A stretch of 64,000 nt of DNA. It comes from Lentisphaera araneosa HTCC2155. GTDB taxonomy: Bacteria > Verrucomicrobiota > Lentisphaeria > Lentisphaerales > Lentisphaeraceae. Under the pieces are notes generated by a model that saw nothing but the letters and a program-made list of their open reading frames with translations, ran no database searches and had not been told where the DNA came from. The stretch lies in the NCBI RefSeq assembly GCF_000170755.1, contig NZ_ABCK01000019.1:34509-98508 (forward strand), given 5' to 3'. The first letter of the stretch is position 1; each line of letters begins with the position of its first letter. A program made the translations under genes and the position numbers. Of the stretch, positions 36,373 to 46,381 are shown one piece after another.

Positions 36373-39300
36373 ATGCAAATGATAAGGACTACACTTTTTT
36401 TATTAAGTACAAGCTTAATTTCACTTTGTTTCGCAGACACGATTCCGTCACCGGCTTATCCAGGCCTTAAAATACAAAAAGGCTTGGAAGCTAAAGTTTT
36501 GACACGCCCGAATGATATAAAAAGCCCCTCATCATTTTGTTTAGATGACCAGGGACGTTTTTTTGTAACTGAAGCATGGCGTCTAGGTAATAACGGCAAT
36601 TTTGGCAACCGTAAAAACCGTTATTGGCTGCTGGATGATAATGCTAGTCAGAGTAATGAAGACCGTATGGCTATGTTGAAAAAATGGCAACATAAAAATG
36701 ACTATACAAAATTCAACGAGGTGAGTGAAGTCGTAAAATTACTTGAAGACTATGACGATGACGGTAAAGCTGATTCAGTGAAAGTATTTGCAGATGGTTT
36801 TAATCATCCACTGGATGGCAATGCAAGTGGAGTTTTTGCTGGATTAGGGAAAATATATTTTTCATGTATTCCCAATATTTGGAGCTTAGAGGATCATAAT
36901 AAAGATGGTGAAGCGGATAAAAAAGTAGTGCTTCAAGATGGTTTTGGCGTTAGGTACAACTTTTGGGGACACGACCTTAATAGCTGTATTCTTGGCCCAG
37001 ATGGTAGATTATATTTTACGGTAGGTGATCGTGGTTTCAACTTAAAAACTAAAGAAGGCAAGGTGCTAAAAGATGTATCATCTGGTGCCGTTTTTAGAAT
37101 GGAAGTTGATGGTAGTGACTTAGAGATTTTTTATCACAATTTGCGTAATCCAAAAGAACTTGCCTTTAACTCTTCGGGGCAATTATTTACTGTAGATAAT
37201 AACGCGGATATGGGAGATAAAGCTCGCGTCGTCTACTGCATAGAGCAAGGCGATAGTGGTTGGGATTCTGGACTTCAGTTTATGCATAGTTTTTATTCAA
37301 GCGTTTATCCCGGGGATCTAACGGGTATTTTTAAGCCTTGGAATGAAGAAAATATGTGGGAAACAGAAGGGAATGTAAGAGAATACCATCTTCCACCGAT
37401 TGGCTTTATTAGCAGTGGACCGAGTGGTTTTACTTATAATCCAGGAACAGGACTGAATACGCAATACTTAGATACGTTTTTTCTGGCTGATTATGTAGGC
37501 GGTAGAGCAAATTGTAAAGTGCACTCATTCAAGCTTAGTCCCAAAGGGGCAAGTTTTTCGATGAATGAAGCAAAGGTTTTTTCTTCTGGGCTCACAGTCT
37601 CTGATTTAGAGTTTGGGCTTAATGGTGAATTGCACCTTCTTAATTACGGTGAAGGGTGGGTACGACCAAAAGATAGTGGAATCATTAGTCTTCGATCACG
37701 CGAATCGAATTTGAAACAGGAAGCAGCAAAAGTAAAAGCTGTTCTTGCAAAAGGTTTTAACACTATTTCTTCTGAAGAACTAGCGAACCTACTGTCCTCA
37801 AAAGATATGCGTATCCGTACCCGAGCTTCTATTGAGTTAGCTCAACGTAAGGAGATAAGTATTCTTTCAAAGAGTCTTAAAGTAGGTGATTCACCTAAAG
37901 CAATGCATGCGACCTGGGGATTGGGGATAGTTGCTCGGCTTGAAAAAAACTCAAAAGCAACTTTTGCATTAGTTGAGGCATTAAAGCATTCAGAAGCACA
38001 AGTTCGAAATGTGGCAGTCAGCTGCCTGGGTGACATTGGCTACTTATTTAAATTAGAAGAAATAAAAGCACTTCTAAATGATGCATCACCCTACGTCCAA
38101 ACATCAATAGCTATAGCCTTGTCAAAAATTCATAACTCTGGCATGGTCGAACTGATCATTGAGCAAATTCGAACTAACTCTGAATTGGATCCTTTTCAAA
38201 GGCATTCTTACGTCATGGCATTGACGAGTGCTTCGGAAGATAAACTAGTTAGCTATTCTAAAGATGAATTAAGTTCAGTAAGAATGGTAATTCTTTTAGC
38301 CCTCGCCCGTAAAAATTCAGCGAAAATGGCATTATATTTACAGGATCCATCTCTAGATCTAAGGGAAGAAGCGATTTTATTAATTAAAAAATCAGCATTG
38401 AATAATCTTAAAAAATTGGCTGCAGACGAACTTGTGAGTAATGATGTTCATTTGTTTAATGACTTAACAGTATCGCGATTAATTAATTTAAATAATCAAT
38501 TGGGTACAGATAAAAACGTTGAAAATATCATGCAGTTTTTATTAAGTTCTCGTACAAGTCAAAGACAGAAACTCATCGCTGTAGATATAATTAACAATTG
38601 GAACAAACCTAAGAAAATTGATAAATCAAATGGTTTGTACTATGACCTTGGAGTACGAACGCTACCCAATATACGAACACAGCTCAGAACTATCATTTTT
38701 AAACACTTTACAGATTCAGATGAACTTTTACAGGTTGAGTTTCTTAAACTTGCCCAGAGGTTTAAAATTGACCTGCCTAATAAGCTGCTTGCAGACGTTT
38801 TACGTAATAGCAAAATAAACGAAAATACACGTATTTCGGCGCTTCATTTAGTGGCCAAAGATTCCAGTTATTTACCTACGATAAAAAATCTTGCCAGAGC
38901 TAATAACCTTTTAGCTTTAGAGGCGATAATGGTTATTGCTTCAAATGATAGCCCATTAGCTGCTGAAGAATTTAAGCGCTTGTTACAAGAAGCTGAACCA
39001 AGGGTGCTTCAAAAATCCTTAGAAATGGTAGAGTTACTTCCTAGCAATGTAGCTAAAAACCTTATTCACGAAGTGTTTTCACGCTTTGAAGAAGGTACGT
39101 TCCCAGAGGAAGCCCAACTGGAGCTTTTTAGATTAGCAGACAAATACGGCATGAATAAATCAGTGACAGACTTCCGTAATAAGTCATCTCTTAACGATGA
39201 TATAAAGGAGTTTATGGAATGTTTGGAAGGAGGCAGCGTCGATAAAGGTAAGAGCTTGTTTAATTCTCATCCAACAGCTCAATGCTTACGTTGTCATACC

Positions 39301-39666
39301 GTCAATTCTGTTGGAGGCGATGCAGGGCCAGATCTGAGTCAAATAGCTAGGAAGTTTGATTCAACTTACCTCTTGCAATCATTGGTAGAGCCTGGAGCAA
39401 AGATAGCATCTGGCTATGGAATCATTAACCTGACTTTAAAGTCAGGTGATCATCTCAGTGGAATATTGATGAAGGAAACGCCCAATTATTTAAGTATTAA
39501 AATTGGAGATGAATTACGCAAGATCAATCGAATGGATATTGAGACAAGTCAAAAACCAATATCAACTATGCCCCCTATGAAGTTCTTGCTAAAAAAACAT
39601 GAGCTACGTGACATCTTAGCGTATTTAAAAACTTTGAAAAAGCTAAAAAAGCTAAATAAGCACTAA
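36373..39666 (+). CDS. PVC-type large secreted protein: dehydrogenase-like propeller, HEAT-like repeats, heme domain
   Basis: 1097 residues; signal peptide. Residues ~30-430 form a soluble-glucose-dehydrogenase-like beta-propeller with the PVC membrane-bound dehydrogenase signature (YPGLKIQKGLEAKVLTRP, DYDDDGKADSVKVFADGFNHPLDG, HDLNSCILGPDGRLYFTVGDRG). About 440-930 is a helical HEAT-like region. The end carries a c-type heme site CLRCHT (Cys971, Cys974, His975) in the family's putative heme-binding domain (VEPGAKIASGYGIINLTLKSGDHLSGIL). It probably oxidises a sugar or sugar derivative in the periplasm and passes electrons to a cytochrome; the substrate is not known. It sits between two sulfatases in the same direction. 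Confidence 0.88.
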   Translation: MQMIRTTLFLLSTSLISLCFADTIPSPAYPGLKIQKGLEAKVLTRPNDIKSPSSFCLDDQGRFFVTEAWRLGNNGNFGNRKNRYWLLDDNASQSNEDRMAMLKKWQHKNDYTKFNEVSEVVKLLEDYDDDGKADSVKVFADGFNHPLDGNASGVFAGLGKIYFSCIPNIWSLEDHNKDGEADKKVVLQDGFGVRYNFWGHDLNSCILGPDGRLYFTVGDRGFNLKTKEGKVLKDVSSGAVFRMEVDGSDLEIFYHNLRNPKELAFNSSGQLFTVDNNADMGDKARVVYCIEQGDSGWDSGLQFMHSFYSSVYPGDLTGIFKPWNEENMWETEGNVREYHLPPIGFISSGPSGFTYNPGTGLNTQYLDTFFLADYVGGRANCKVHSFKLSPKGASFSMNEAKVFSSGLTVSDLEFGLNGELHLLNYGEGWVRPKDSGIISLRSRESNLKQEAAKVKAVLAKGFNTISSEELANLLSSKDMRIRTRASIELAQRKEISILSKSLKVGDSPKAMHATWGLGIVARLEKNSKATFALVEALKHSEAQVRNVAVSCLGDIGYLFKLEEIKALLNDASPYVQTSIAIALSKIHNSGMVELIIEQIRTNSELDPFQRHSYVMALTSASEDKLVSYSKDELSSVRMVILLALARKNSAKMALYLQDPSLDLREEAILLIKKSALNNLKKLAADELVSNDVHLFNDLTVSRLINLNNQLGTDKNVENIMQFLLSSRTSQRQKLIAVDIINNWNKPKKIDKSNGLYYDLGVRTLPNIRTQLRTIIFKHFTDSDELLQVEFLKLAQRFKIDLPNKLLADVLRNSKINENTRISALHLVAKDSSYLPTIKNLARANNLLALEAIMVIASNDSPLAAEEFKRLLQEAEPRVLQKSLEMVELLPSNVAKNLIHEVFSRFEEGTFPEEAQLELFRLADKYGMNKSVTDFRNKSSLNDDIKEFMECLEGGSVDKGKSLFNSHPTAQCLRCHTVNSVGGDAGPDLSQIARKFDSTYLLQSLVEPGAKIASGYGIINLTLKSGDHLSGILMKETPNYLSIKIGDELRKINRMDIETSQKPISTMPPMKFLLKKHELRDILAYLKTLKKLKKLNKH

Positions 39667-39772
39667 ATAAAAGATGAGTTGAACAGTTTTTAAATGCGAT
39701 TTAGCTCACGTTTTATTCGCTAATGAAGACTATAATTAAGCATAGATTTTAGATTTAGAAAAAATATAAAGA

Positions 39773-41323
39773 ATGGGTAAAAAAATGTTAAGTAGAATAA
39801 AAATTAATCAGTCTATAAGACTAAATATCTTTGTTTTTTTCAGCATATTAAGTTTGATTTGTACTGTGGAAGCTAAAACAGAACCCTACAATATTATTTG
39901 GGTGATGGCGGAAGATATAGGCCAAGACTTAGAGTGTTATGGCATGAAAGGTGTAAAGACTCCCAATTTAAATAGACTTGCTAAAGAGGGCACTCTTTAC
40001 ACGAACTGCTTCGTCACAAATTCTATATGTTCACCCAGTCGTTCTGCAATGATGGTGGGGGCGAGCCAAAACACCTTTGATGCACAACATCACAGAAGTA
40101 ACCGTGATAAACCTTTACCAACACCATTAATGCCAATGACTTATTGGTTGAGAGAGCAAGGTTACACAGCAATACTGGGTCATGAAAAAGTCTTTAATTA
40201 TGGTATGAAAGTAGACTGTAATTTTAAGGTAGATACATTTGGTGAGTATGATGGTGTTTCGAAATTTGGTCTCTTTGATAAAAAACTTAGCTTTACGAGC
40301 GATGATCAACCTTTTTATAATCATATACAATTAAAAGTAACTCATAGGGGTGACTGGTGGGCGGATATTCGTGATAAATCGAAGGCCCCTGTCAAACTAG
40401 ATGAAATAGAACTCCCACCCTACATGGCAGATACACCAGAAATCAGATATGATTGGGCATGTTATTTAGATACAATTGAATATGCGGATATGGAAGTGGG
40501 TTTATTGATGGAAGATCTTAAATCTAAAGGTCTTTATAATAATACAATTATTATATTCATTGGTGATAATGGTCGCTGTAATATACGTGGGAAAGGCTAC
40601 TTATATGATCCAGGGGTGAGGGTTCCTCTAATCGTTTGGGCGCCTGGCTTAGTTGAGGCGGGTAAGCTGAATGATGATCTTCTTAGTACTTTAGATATAA
40701 CAGCTTCAATAGTGGATCTTTCTGGTTCAGCAGTTCCAGACTACATGACAGGAACTCCCTTTATCGGAAAACCTGTGACAAGTAAGAAAGAATTCATACA
40801 TTCTGCACGTGATATATGGGATGAAGTGGATGAATGTTCACGATTAATCAGAGATAAGAAGTTTGCTTATATTAAAAACTACATGCCGCAAGTTTCGTTA
40901 GATGCAAAACAGGCTTATTTAGATTTGAATCGACCTGCGGTTCATGTTATGAGAGACCTAAAAGATAAAGGTAAATTGAAGGTAAATGAAAAAGCTTTCT
41001 TTGAAGAAAATAAGCAAGTAGAAGAGCTTTATGATATAGAACGTGATCCACATCAAATAAATAATCTAGCGAATAACCCTGAATATAAACGTGTACTTGC
41101 AACAATGCGTGAAAGAGAAGCAGGCTGGAAACAAAATAATGTTGATTTTGGACTTAAGGATTTAAATAAACGACAACCAGGTACCGTGAAAGCTAAGGTT
41201 GTTTGGGATTGGCTGAAAGTAAATAAGCCTGAAATCATCAGTGACTTTAAACGAGGTAAGCTTATGAAATCACAGCAATTAAGCAAAAAAGTCACACTTG
41301 AAATCAAGCAACAACAAAAATGA
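39773..41323 (+). CDS. Secreted type I sulfatase
   Basis: 516 residues from ATG 39773; ATG 39785 is a possible alternative. The N-terminus is hydrophobic after a short basic stretch (LNIFVFFSILSLICTVEA). Active-site motifs are MAEDIGQDLECYG, CSPSR (Cys86), QHHRSN and IGDNGRCNIRGKGYLYDPG. It belongs with the sulfatase at 34828 (shared DAQHHRSNRDKPLPTP/AHHHRSHLNDGHELPS pattern, shared C-terminal DEVDECSRLIRDKKFAYIKNY) but keeps the normal Pro at +2. It is last in the run from 31472, after a 106-base gap. Confidence 0.9.
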   Translation: MGKKMLSRIKINQSIRLNIFVFFSILSLICTVEAKTEPYNIIWVMAEDIGQDLECYGMKGVKTPNLNRLAKEGTLYTNCFVTNSICSPSRSAMMVGASQNTFDAQHHRSNRDKPLPTPLMPMTYWLREQGYTAILGHEKVFNYGMKVDCNFKVDTFGEYDGVSKFGLFDKKLSFTSDDQPFYNHIQLKVTHRGDWWADIRDKSKAPVKLDEIELPPYMADTPEIRYDWACYLDTIEYADMEVGLLMEDLKSKGLYNNTIIIFIGDNGRCNIRGKGYLYDPGVRVPLIVWAPGLVEAGKLNDDLLSTLDITASIVDLSGSAVPDYMTGTPFIGKPVTSKKEFIHSARDIWDEVDECSRLIRDKKFAYIKNYMPQVSLDAKQAYLDLNRPAVHVMRDLKDKGKLKVNEKAFFEENKQVEELYDIERDPHQINNLANNPEYKRVLATMREREAGWKQNNVDFGLKDLNKRQPGTVKAKVVWDWLKVNKPEIISDFKRGKLMKSQQLSKKVTLEIKQQQK

Positions 41324-41807
41324 AATAGAAGCTTTTTTGAGTTAAACTGTAAGTCCTTACTTCCGCATAGAAAATATAATTCTAAGGAGCTAGGATTGTC
41401 GGGCTTTTATCTAATTCAGTGATCTTTGAGTAAAAATCATGGTACATATTTGTTCCAATCCAGTGATTTTATCGTAGATAAATTTACGGTTTTAGTATTT
41501 TTACCTCATTTTATTTAGTTGTTATAAAGCCTTTATAGCCAAATAGATTTTAAAGTCTATAGAGCCCGCCTCTGTTTATTATATTATATCTCATGATAAA
41601 TAATTCAGATGAGTTGTCAGTATGTTAGTAGTTCGCGTGTACTAATTATTAAAGTCATAAAAACTAGAGAATCTATCAAGGTAAATACCCTCTGATCTTT
41701 TACTGAGCGTGTTCCTTAATTTTATTATTAGCCATGTTTGATTTTGGCTCAAAGATAGTGATTAAACTAGTTTTATAAAACTTATATAAGGATAATGTGG
41801 TGAACAG
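41324..41807. other. Intergenic region, ~480 bp
   Basis: AT-rich and without a supportable gene. Contains GTGTACT at 41637-41643 reading toward the cytochrome remnant and the gene at 42037. Confidence 0.45.
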
Positions 41808-42031
41808 ATGAGGGAAATTGTATTTATGTATCTAGTGGGACTGTCATTAGTGACGTCTGCAGAATCGATTACTTCAGCTGATAGAAGTTTTTTTTGAGAT
41901 AAATTTCGACCAGTACTAGTAGAACAGTGTTATAAATGTCATTCAGTTGACTCAGAAAAATTAAAAGGTCAGTTACTTCTTGATAGTGCACTAGACCCTA
42001 AAGTAGACCCCATTAATATAAAAAGGAGACC
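41808..42031 (+). pseudogene. 5' remnant of a PVC cytochrome (PSCyt1-type) gene
   Basis: From ATG 41808 a signal peptide and then SFF, an in-frame TGA (41895-41897), and [30 protein letters not shown] are read. FFEDKIRPVLVEKCYKCHS-type sequence, with its CxxCH heme site, opens the large PSCyt1-DUF1549-DUF1553 proteins that are often partnered with sulfatases in PVC bacteria. Here the homology ends at about 42000, where the upstream DNA of the next gene begins, so at least 600 residues are missing. The TGA lies next to a T8 run. Confidence 0.75.
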
Positions 42032-42036
42032 TAAAT

Positions 42037-43122
42037 ATGAAGCTAATGTCTTTAACCTTGTTCGCGATGATGGTTTGCAGTGAAATGCATGCCAGTGATG
42101 AACATAAAGTTTATGAAGCAGAGAAGTCTGTCGATAATGCAACGCAATTTATCACACGCATCTGGCGTGGTCGCGGAGATGTTATTATTGGACACATCGC
42201 AAAGCCCACCGATGCTAAGGTGTCAAGCCGTATACCTTTCCGTTCTGATAGCAGTTTTTGTACACCACTCTACTTCGGCCGTAAGTTAATGTTTTACGCT
42301 CATGGCTACCAAGCTTTGGAGGCCTATAATTTACCGAAGCCCGCTATCCCACAAGAGAAACATATAATCAACACATACGATCTTGGTCACCTTACTTTTG
42401 AAAAAGCCGAAAATAAGGATTTACGAGATTTGAAGTCACGGGTAATTCTCATTGGCAACGAAGATCAAAAAGCGTCGCTCACCTGCGCTTTATTTATTAG
42501 CAATAATGATTATTTATGGCAGGATCATGGTAATAGCGCTGATGCGACTGTACAGCTCGAGATAAAAAACAAAAAGATCCTATCTGGTCAAAGTGTGGAA
42601 TTTAAAGGTTTATCCCGAATCCCCTACTTCATGAAAATGAGCGCACCAGGTTACATAAGTCAAGAATTTAAAATTGATCCGCAGGCCAATGGCATGATTG
42701 ATTTAAAAGAAATCACCTTGATGCCAGCAGTACAATATAAATTTTCCTACCAGGCTCGCATTCGACAAAAGCAAGGCGAGTGGATCGAGGATAAAGAACT
42801 AAAAACAGCGGTCGTTTCTTGTGACGGCAAAGCTCAGTTCAAGTTCACCTCAGAGCGTGATGGACTAGGCAATAAATTATCATTGAGACTCAAGCCCACG
42901 AATCAGGGGGTACAAGCGTCATTTTTTTATGTAAAACAAAATAGTTTTTATCAACTTGATGATAACAGCTTAAGCTCTCTATGGAATTGGGATCAAATCA
43001 ACACGAATGGCTTGAAGGGCATGAGCCAAGTCATTTTAGAAGATCAGAAATTATATTACTTCACTATAGAAAAAATTAATGGCACCCAGATCCAATTATT
43101 GCTTAAGCCAGAGATGATGTAA
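42037..43122 (+). CDS. Secreted hypothetical protein
   Basis: 361 residues with a signal peptide ([20 protein letters not shown]) and AAGGAG 8 bases before the ATG. It appears to be made of beta-sandwich modules: a carboxypeptidase-regulatory-like middle part ([36 protein letters not shown], and [30 protein letters not shown]). No catalytic signature is visible, and I do not recognise the family. It follows directly on the truncated cytochrome gene and is followed by IS remains, so it was probably placed here by rearrangement. Confidence 0.7.
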   Translation: MKLMSLTLFAMMVCSEMHASDEHKVYEAEKSVDNATQFITRIWRGRGDVIIGHIAKPTDAKVSSRIPFRSDSSFCTPLYFGRKLMFYAHGYQALEAYNLPKPAIPQEKHIINTYDLGHLTFEKAENKDLRDLKSRVILIGNEDQKASLTCALFISNNDYLWQDHGNSADATVQLEIKNKKILSGQSVEFKGLSRIPYFMKMSAPGYISQEFKIDPQANGMIDLKEITLMPAVQYKFSYQARIRQKQGEWIEDKELKTAVVSCDGKAQFKFTSERDGLGNKLSLRLKPTNQGVQASFFYVKQNSFYQLDDNSLSSLWNWDQINTNGLKGMSQVILEDQKLYYFTIEKINGTQIQLLLKPEMM

Positions 43123-43247
43123 CGTTTTCACGATAGAAACCTATTGCCTTTATCCCTCTTACATAAAAATGTAAGGTTCTTCGAAGTTTGCTGTAAAAAC
43201 CATCTAATATAAATAAGGCAGTGTTGATATATCCTCTATGAAAAAAT

Positions 43248-44060
43248 AGCAGCTGATTGAATATTGATTTCTTTCCTACCATAGAAAGAGTCATTATGTC
43301 AATCAGCTGCTTCAACATACACAATGAAAGCAAGCAGATATTTGGCTCTCAAAATGTGATATCTAAGCTCAAAGAAGAAGGTTTCCATTGTAATCATAAA
43401 AGAGTTACTAGGCTTATGAAAGAGAATAATATTCGCTCCAAAGCAGAAAAGAAATTTAAAATAACAACTGATTCAAATTATGAACGACCAATTTGTCCTA
43501 ATTTGATTAAGAGAGATTTTAAGCCTAAAAAAATCAATACCTTGTGGTGTTCAGATATTACATACATCAAAGTCGCTCAAGGCTGGCTATATCTTGCGGT
43601 AGTGATTGATTTATATTCACGTAAAGATAGGAGGGTGGAGCATGGCTGAGACAATGACTAGGCAGCTAGTAATTGATTCATTTATGATGGCTTGGCAAGG
43701 CCGAGGAAAGCCTAAGGGTTTGATCAATCACTCTGATCGAGGAAGCCAGTATGCAAGTCATGATTTTCAGAGTTTATTGAAAGGTTTTGATGTACAGCAA
43801 AGTATGAGTCGACGAGCTAATTGTTGGGGCAATGCTTGTGCAGAATCTTTTTTCGCATCTTTGAAAAAAGAAGAGGTTTACCTCACCAAATATGATAACG
43901 TCCCTCAAGCCCGAAGTTGTATCTTTGAGTATATTGAGATATTCTACAACTCTTATCGACCACATTCTTTTGTTGGTGGATTAAGTCCAAACCAATATGA
44001 ACAGCAATTAGCAAGCTAAAAAGTTACTTAACTGACCGTTCGTAAAACGGGGTGAGTTCC
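43248..44060 (+). mobile_element. Remnant of an IS3-family (IS150-like) insertion sequence
   Basis: It holds the larger part of an orfB transposase and a right-end sequence (44031-44060, TAAAACGGGGTGAGTTCCA) of the type found at IS150-group ends. orfA, the start of orfB and the left end are missing. A perfect 13-bp inverted repeat (AGCAGCTGATTGA at 43248-43260, TCAATCAGCTGCT at 43299-43311) lies at the broken left side, suggesting a second rearrangement there. No target duplication could be identified. Confidence 0.75.
43312..44019 (+). pseudogene. IS3-family transposase OrfB, 5'-truncated and frameshifted
   Basis: The HTH_21 part (IHNESKQIFGSQNVISKLKEEGFHCNHKRVTRLMKENNIRSK) is followed by the rve core: first Asp in LWCSDITYI, second Asp in LINHSDRGSQYAS, Glu in NACAESFFASLKKE, then YIEIFYNSYRPHSFVGGLSPNQYE. 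After YSRK (43625) one extra base moves the frame, so the first Asp and the remaining DDE residues are in separate frames (43257-43649 and 43606-44019). It is inactive as it stands. Confidence 0.85.
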
Positions 44061-44177
44061 ACTTTCGCTGGATGACAGTTTTTTATGTTTTCGTGTAAGA
44101 ATCAGTTAAGCCTTGTGTACTATCCTTTCAAAGGATTAAAAATTAAAAAAGCTTAATAATTAAGTGTAGAGAAAATG

Positions 44178-44204
44178 ACCTCTTATACAGAGGTTCTTTT
44201 TTAT
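44178..44204 (+). terminator. Rho-independent terminator
   Basis: ACCTCT, loop TATAC, AGAGGT, then TCTTTTTTAT. A short stem with a U-run lies between the IS remnant and the next sulfatase. Confidence 0.6.
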
Positions 44205-44347
44205 GGATATTAGGATCAATAGAGTAGGCATAGACTCCGCTTTAGGAGTTTGAACTGTGTTTAAATTTTTGATTGAAAATACATAGTGCCAGAATACCAA
44301 AAAAGTAAACTGTCATTAAACTAAAATAAGTAGAAGAGTAAAAAAAT

Positions 44348-45817
44348 ATGAATAAATTTATCTTGAGTTTAGTACTTATGAGTACAAGCTTTCTTTTTGC
44401 AAATACTGACAAGTTGCCAAATATTGTTTATATCTATGCGGATGACCTAGGTTATGGTGATGTTTCTTGCCTAAATCCTAATGGTTTAATATCGACTCCA
44501 AGTATTGATAAAGTTGCTCAGCAAGGAATGATCTTTACTGACTGCCATTCGAGTGCATCAGTTTGTACGCCATCTCGCTATAGTTTGATGACAGGGCGTT
44601 ACAGTTGGAGGAGTTCTTTGAAAAAAGGTGTTTTGACGGGTTATAAAAAGGCTATAATAGAAGATGGTCGTATGACAGTAGCTTCGCTCCTTAAGGAAAA
44701 TGGCTATAATACAGCAATGATTGGGAAATGGCATTTAGGAATGAACTGGGCATTAAATTCTAAAAACAATAAAAAAATAGACTATTCCAGAGCCATAAAA
44801 AAAACACCTACATCCAATGGGTTCGACTATTTTTATGGGATAAGTGCATCCTTAGATTTTCCTCCCTATATTTATATTGAAAATGATCGAGCTGTTGGTG
44901 AGCCTACGGAGCATATTGATCTAAGCTTTAATCAGGGTATAGATCGTCATGGTCGTCCGGGGCCTATCGAACCAAAATTCAAAGTAAACAATGTTTTAAC
45001 TGAGCTTACTCAAAAAACAACTGCAAAAATTAGTGAGCTCTCAAAACAAGAAAAACCATTTTTTCTTTACTTCTCGTTGACGTCTCCTCATACGCCTTGT
45101 GCACCTGCGGATGAATTTATTGGGAAATCATCACTTGGGCTCTATGGTGATTTCGTGATGGAGACAGATTATCGAATAGGGCAAGTAATTAAGGCGATTA
45201 AAGATAATGATATCGAGCATAATACACTCGTAATTATTAGTAGTGACAATGGTTGTGCTACGTATATTGGACATGAAGCCTTTCAGACTAAGGGTCATTA
45301 TCCGAGTTATATATTTCGTGGATATAAAGGAAGTCTTTTTGAAGGAGGCCACCGTGTTCCATATATCGTTAAATGGCCTGCTAAGGTGAAGGCAGGTGCT
45401 CTAAATGATACTCCGGTAAGTCAAGTGGGTTTTTTGGCTACTTGTGCCGAAATAGTAGGTGCTGAACTTCCCGATAATGCAGGAGAAGATAGTGTGTCAA
45501 ATTTACCAGCCATGTTGAGTTTAAACAAAAAGCCCATTTGGGAGTCTTTTATACATAAAAATGGTCGTGGTGGGCTAGCTATTCGTCATAATGAATGGAA
45601 GCTAATTCTAACTAAAGTACCTGCTTTGTATAATTTAAAAAATGATATTAAGGAGCAAAAAAACCTTGCTTTACAGTATCCTGAAATAGTTAGTCGATTA
45701 ACTAAGCTTTTGCAAAAATATGTTGATGATGGACGTAGTACACCTGGTGAAAAGCAACAAAATACAACACCCGTGGATATTTATATGGGCCATACTCCAA
45801 GAAAAAAGAAAAAGTGA
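44348..45817 (+). CDS. Secreted type I sulfatase (arylsulfatase A-like)
   Basis: 489 residues; signal peptide (KFILSLVLMSTSFLFA), YADDLGYGDVSCLNPNG, formylglycine motif CTPSR (Cys73), canonical GKWHLG, late site SSDNGCATYIGHEAFQTKGHYPSYIFRGYKGSLFEGGHRVP. The last motif is typical of arylsulfatase A/GalNAc-sulfatase-like S1 members. The C-terminus ends in a basic tail. It stands alone, with GTGTACT at 44115-44121 about 230 bases upstream, and is followed by a strong hairpin. Confidence 0.92.
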   Translation: MNKFILSLVLMSTSFLFANTDKLPNIVYIYADDLGYGDVSCLNPNGLISTPSIDKVAQQGMIFTDCHSSASVCTPSRYSLMTGRYSWRSSLKKGVLTGYKKAIIEDGRMTVASLLKENGYNTAMIGKWHLGMNWALNSKNNKKIDYSRAIKKTPTSNGFDYFYGISASLDFPPYIYIENDRAVGEPTEHIDLSFNQGIDRHGRPGPIEPKFKVNNVLTELTQKTTAKISELSKQEKPFFLYFSLTSPHTPCAPADEFIGKSSLGLYGDFVMETDYRIGQVIKAIKDNDIEHNTLVIISSDNGCATYIGHEAFQTKGHYPSYIFRGYKGSLFEGGHRVPYIVKWPAKVKAGALNDTPVSQVGFLATCAEIVGAELPDNAGEDSVSNLPAMLSLNKKPIWESFIHKNGRGGLAIRHNEWKLILTKVPALYNLKNDIKEQKNLALQYPEIVSRLTKLLQKYVDDGRSTPGEKQQNTTPVDIYMGHTPRKKKK

Positions 45818-45878
45818 AGCGAGTATTTTAAATTTTGATATCTCCGAATATTAGTGGATTGAATAAGCACTGACCTAA

Positions 45879-45905
45879 GCCTTATCCTCGGACTCGAGAT
45901 AAGGC
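45879..45905. terminator. Strong hairpin downstream of the sulfatase at 44348
   Basis: GCCTTAT-C-CTCG, loop GACT, CGAG-ATAAGGC: an 11-bp stem with one bulged C, 61 bases after the sulfatase stop. No U-run follows, so it may act as a transcript-stabilising 3' hairpin rather than as a classical terminator. Confidence 0.5.
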
Positions 45906-46343
45906 GATTCGTAGGTTTAGGGCTTACTACGATTTAGCGTAATCGGCAGTAGTTTTTTGGCCTTTAGCAGACCTTAATTGTAAAGGTAAATTGACCCGAT
46001 ACAAGATAGTTTTGGTTGGATTTTTTTATTTTATTGGGGAAGTTTCAAAAAAGGTAAGATTAGCTACAGCTGATGAGTCTGTTCAAAAAGTTCAGAAGAC
46101 ATGGATTTGAAAATTGTAATACTGTGAATGATAATGGTAGCTGCAAGTGTATTGTCATAAGTTATTTATCGTGATATTTACAGTGATGAAATTGGTGCAG
46201 GTACCCAGGTGTGGGGTGCCAGCCTTAACTTCAGTAATGACAAACGTGATTTTAAGAATCAAAGGCTCAATAAGAAGGTAAGTGTCTGTAGTACTTTATT
46301 TTTTTCAGAAAAAAAGTAGAATTCGTGTCAATATGATTTCGCT

Positions 46344-46355
46344 CTTGTGTACTCT
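46344..46355 (+). promoter_or_regulatory. GTGTACT upstream motif
   Basis: CTTGTGTACTCT lies 26 bases before the TTG start of the GH2 gene and repeats exactly the 12 bases found before the gene at 2575. Confidence 0.45.
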
Positions 46356-46381
46356 TTATATAAAATTATAAGGAGTTCAGT

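Larger units (their letters stand above)
45818..46381. other. Intergenic region, 564 bp, with a coding-like remnant
   Basis: Contains the hairpin at 45879. Around 46155-46320 one frame reads VIYRDIYSDEIGAGTQVWGA and SLNFSNDKRDFKNQRLNKK without a good start, which looks like the 3' piece of a lost gene (family unknown). GTGTACT stands just before the GH2 gene. Confidence 0.4.

Noticed and set aside
43103..43333. Minus-strand ORF of 76 codons between the hypothetical gene and the IS remnant
   Set aside because: It overlaps the end of the 42037 gene and the transposase region and shows no family signature.
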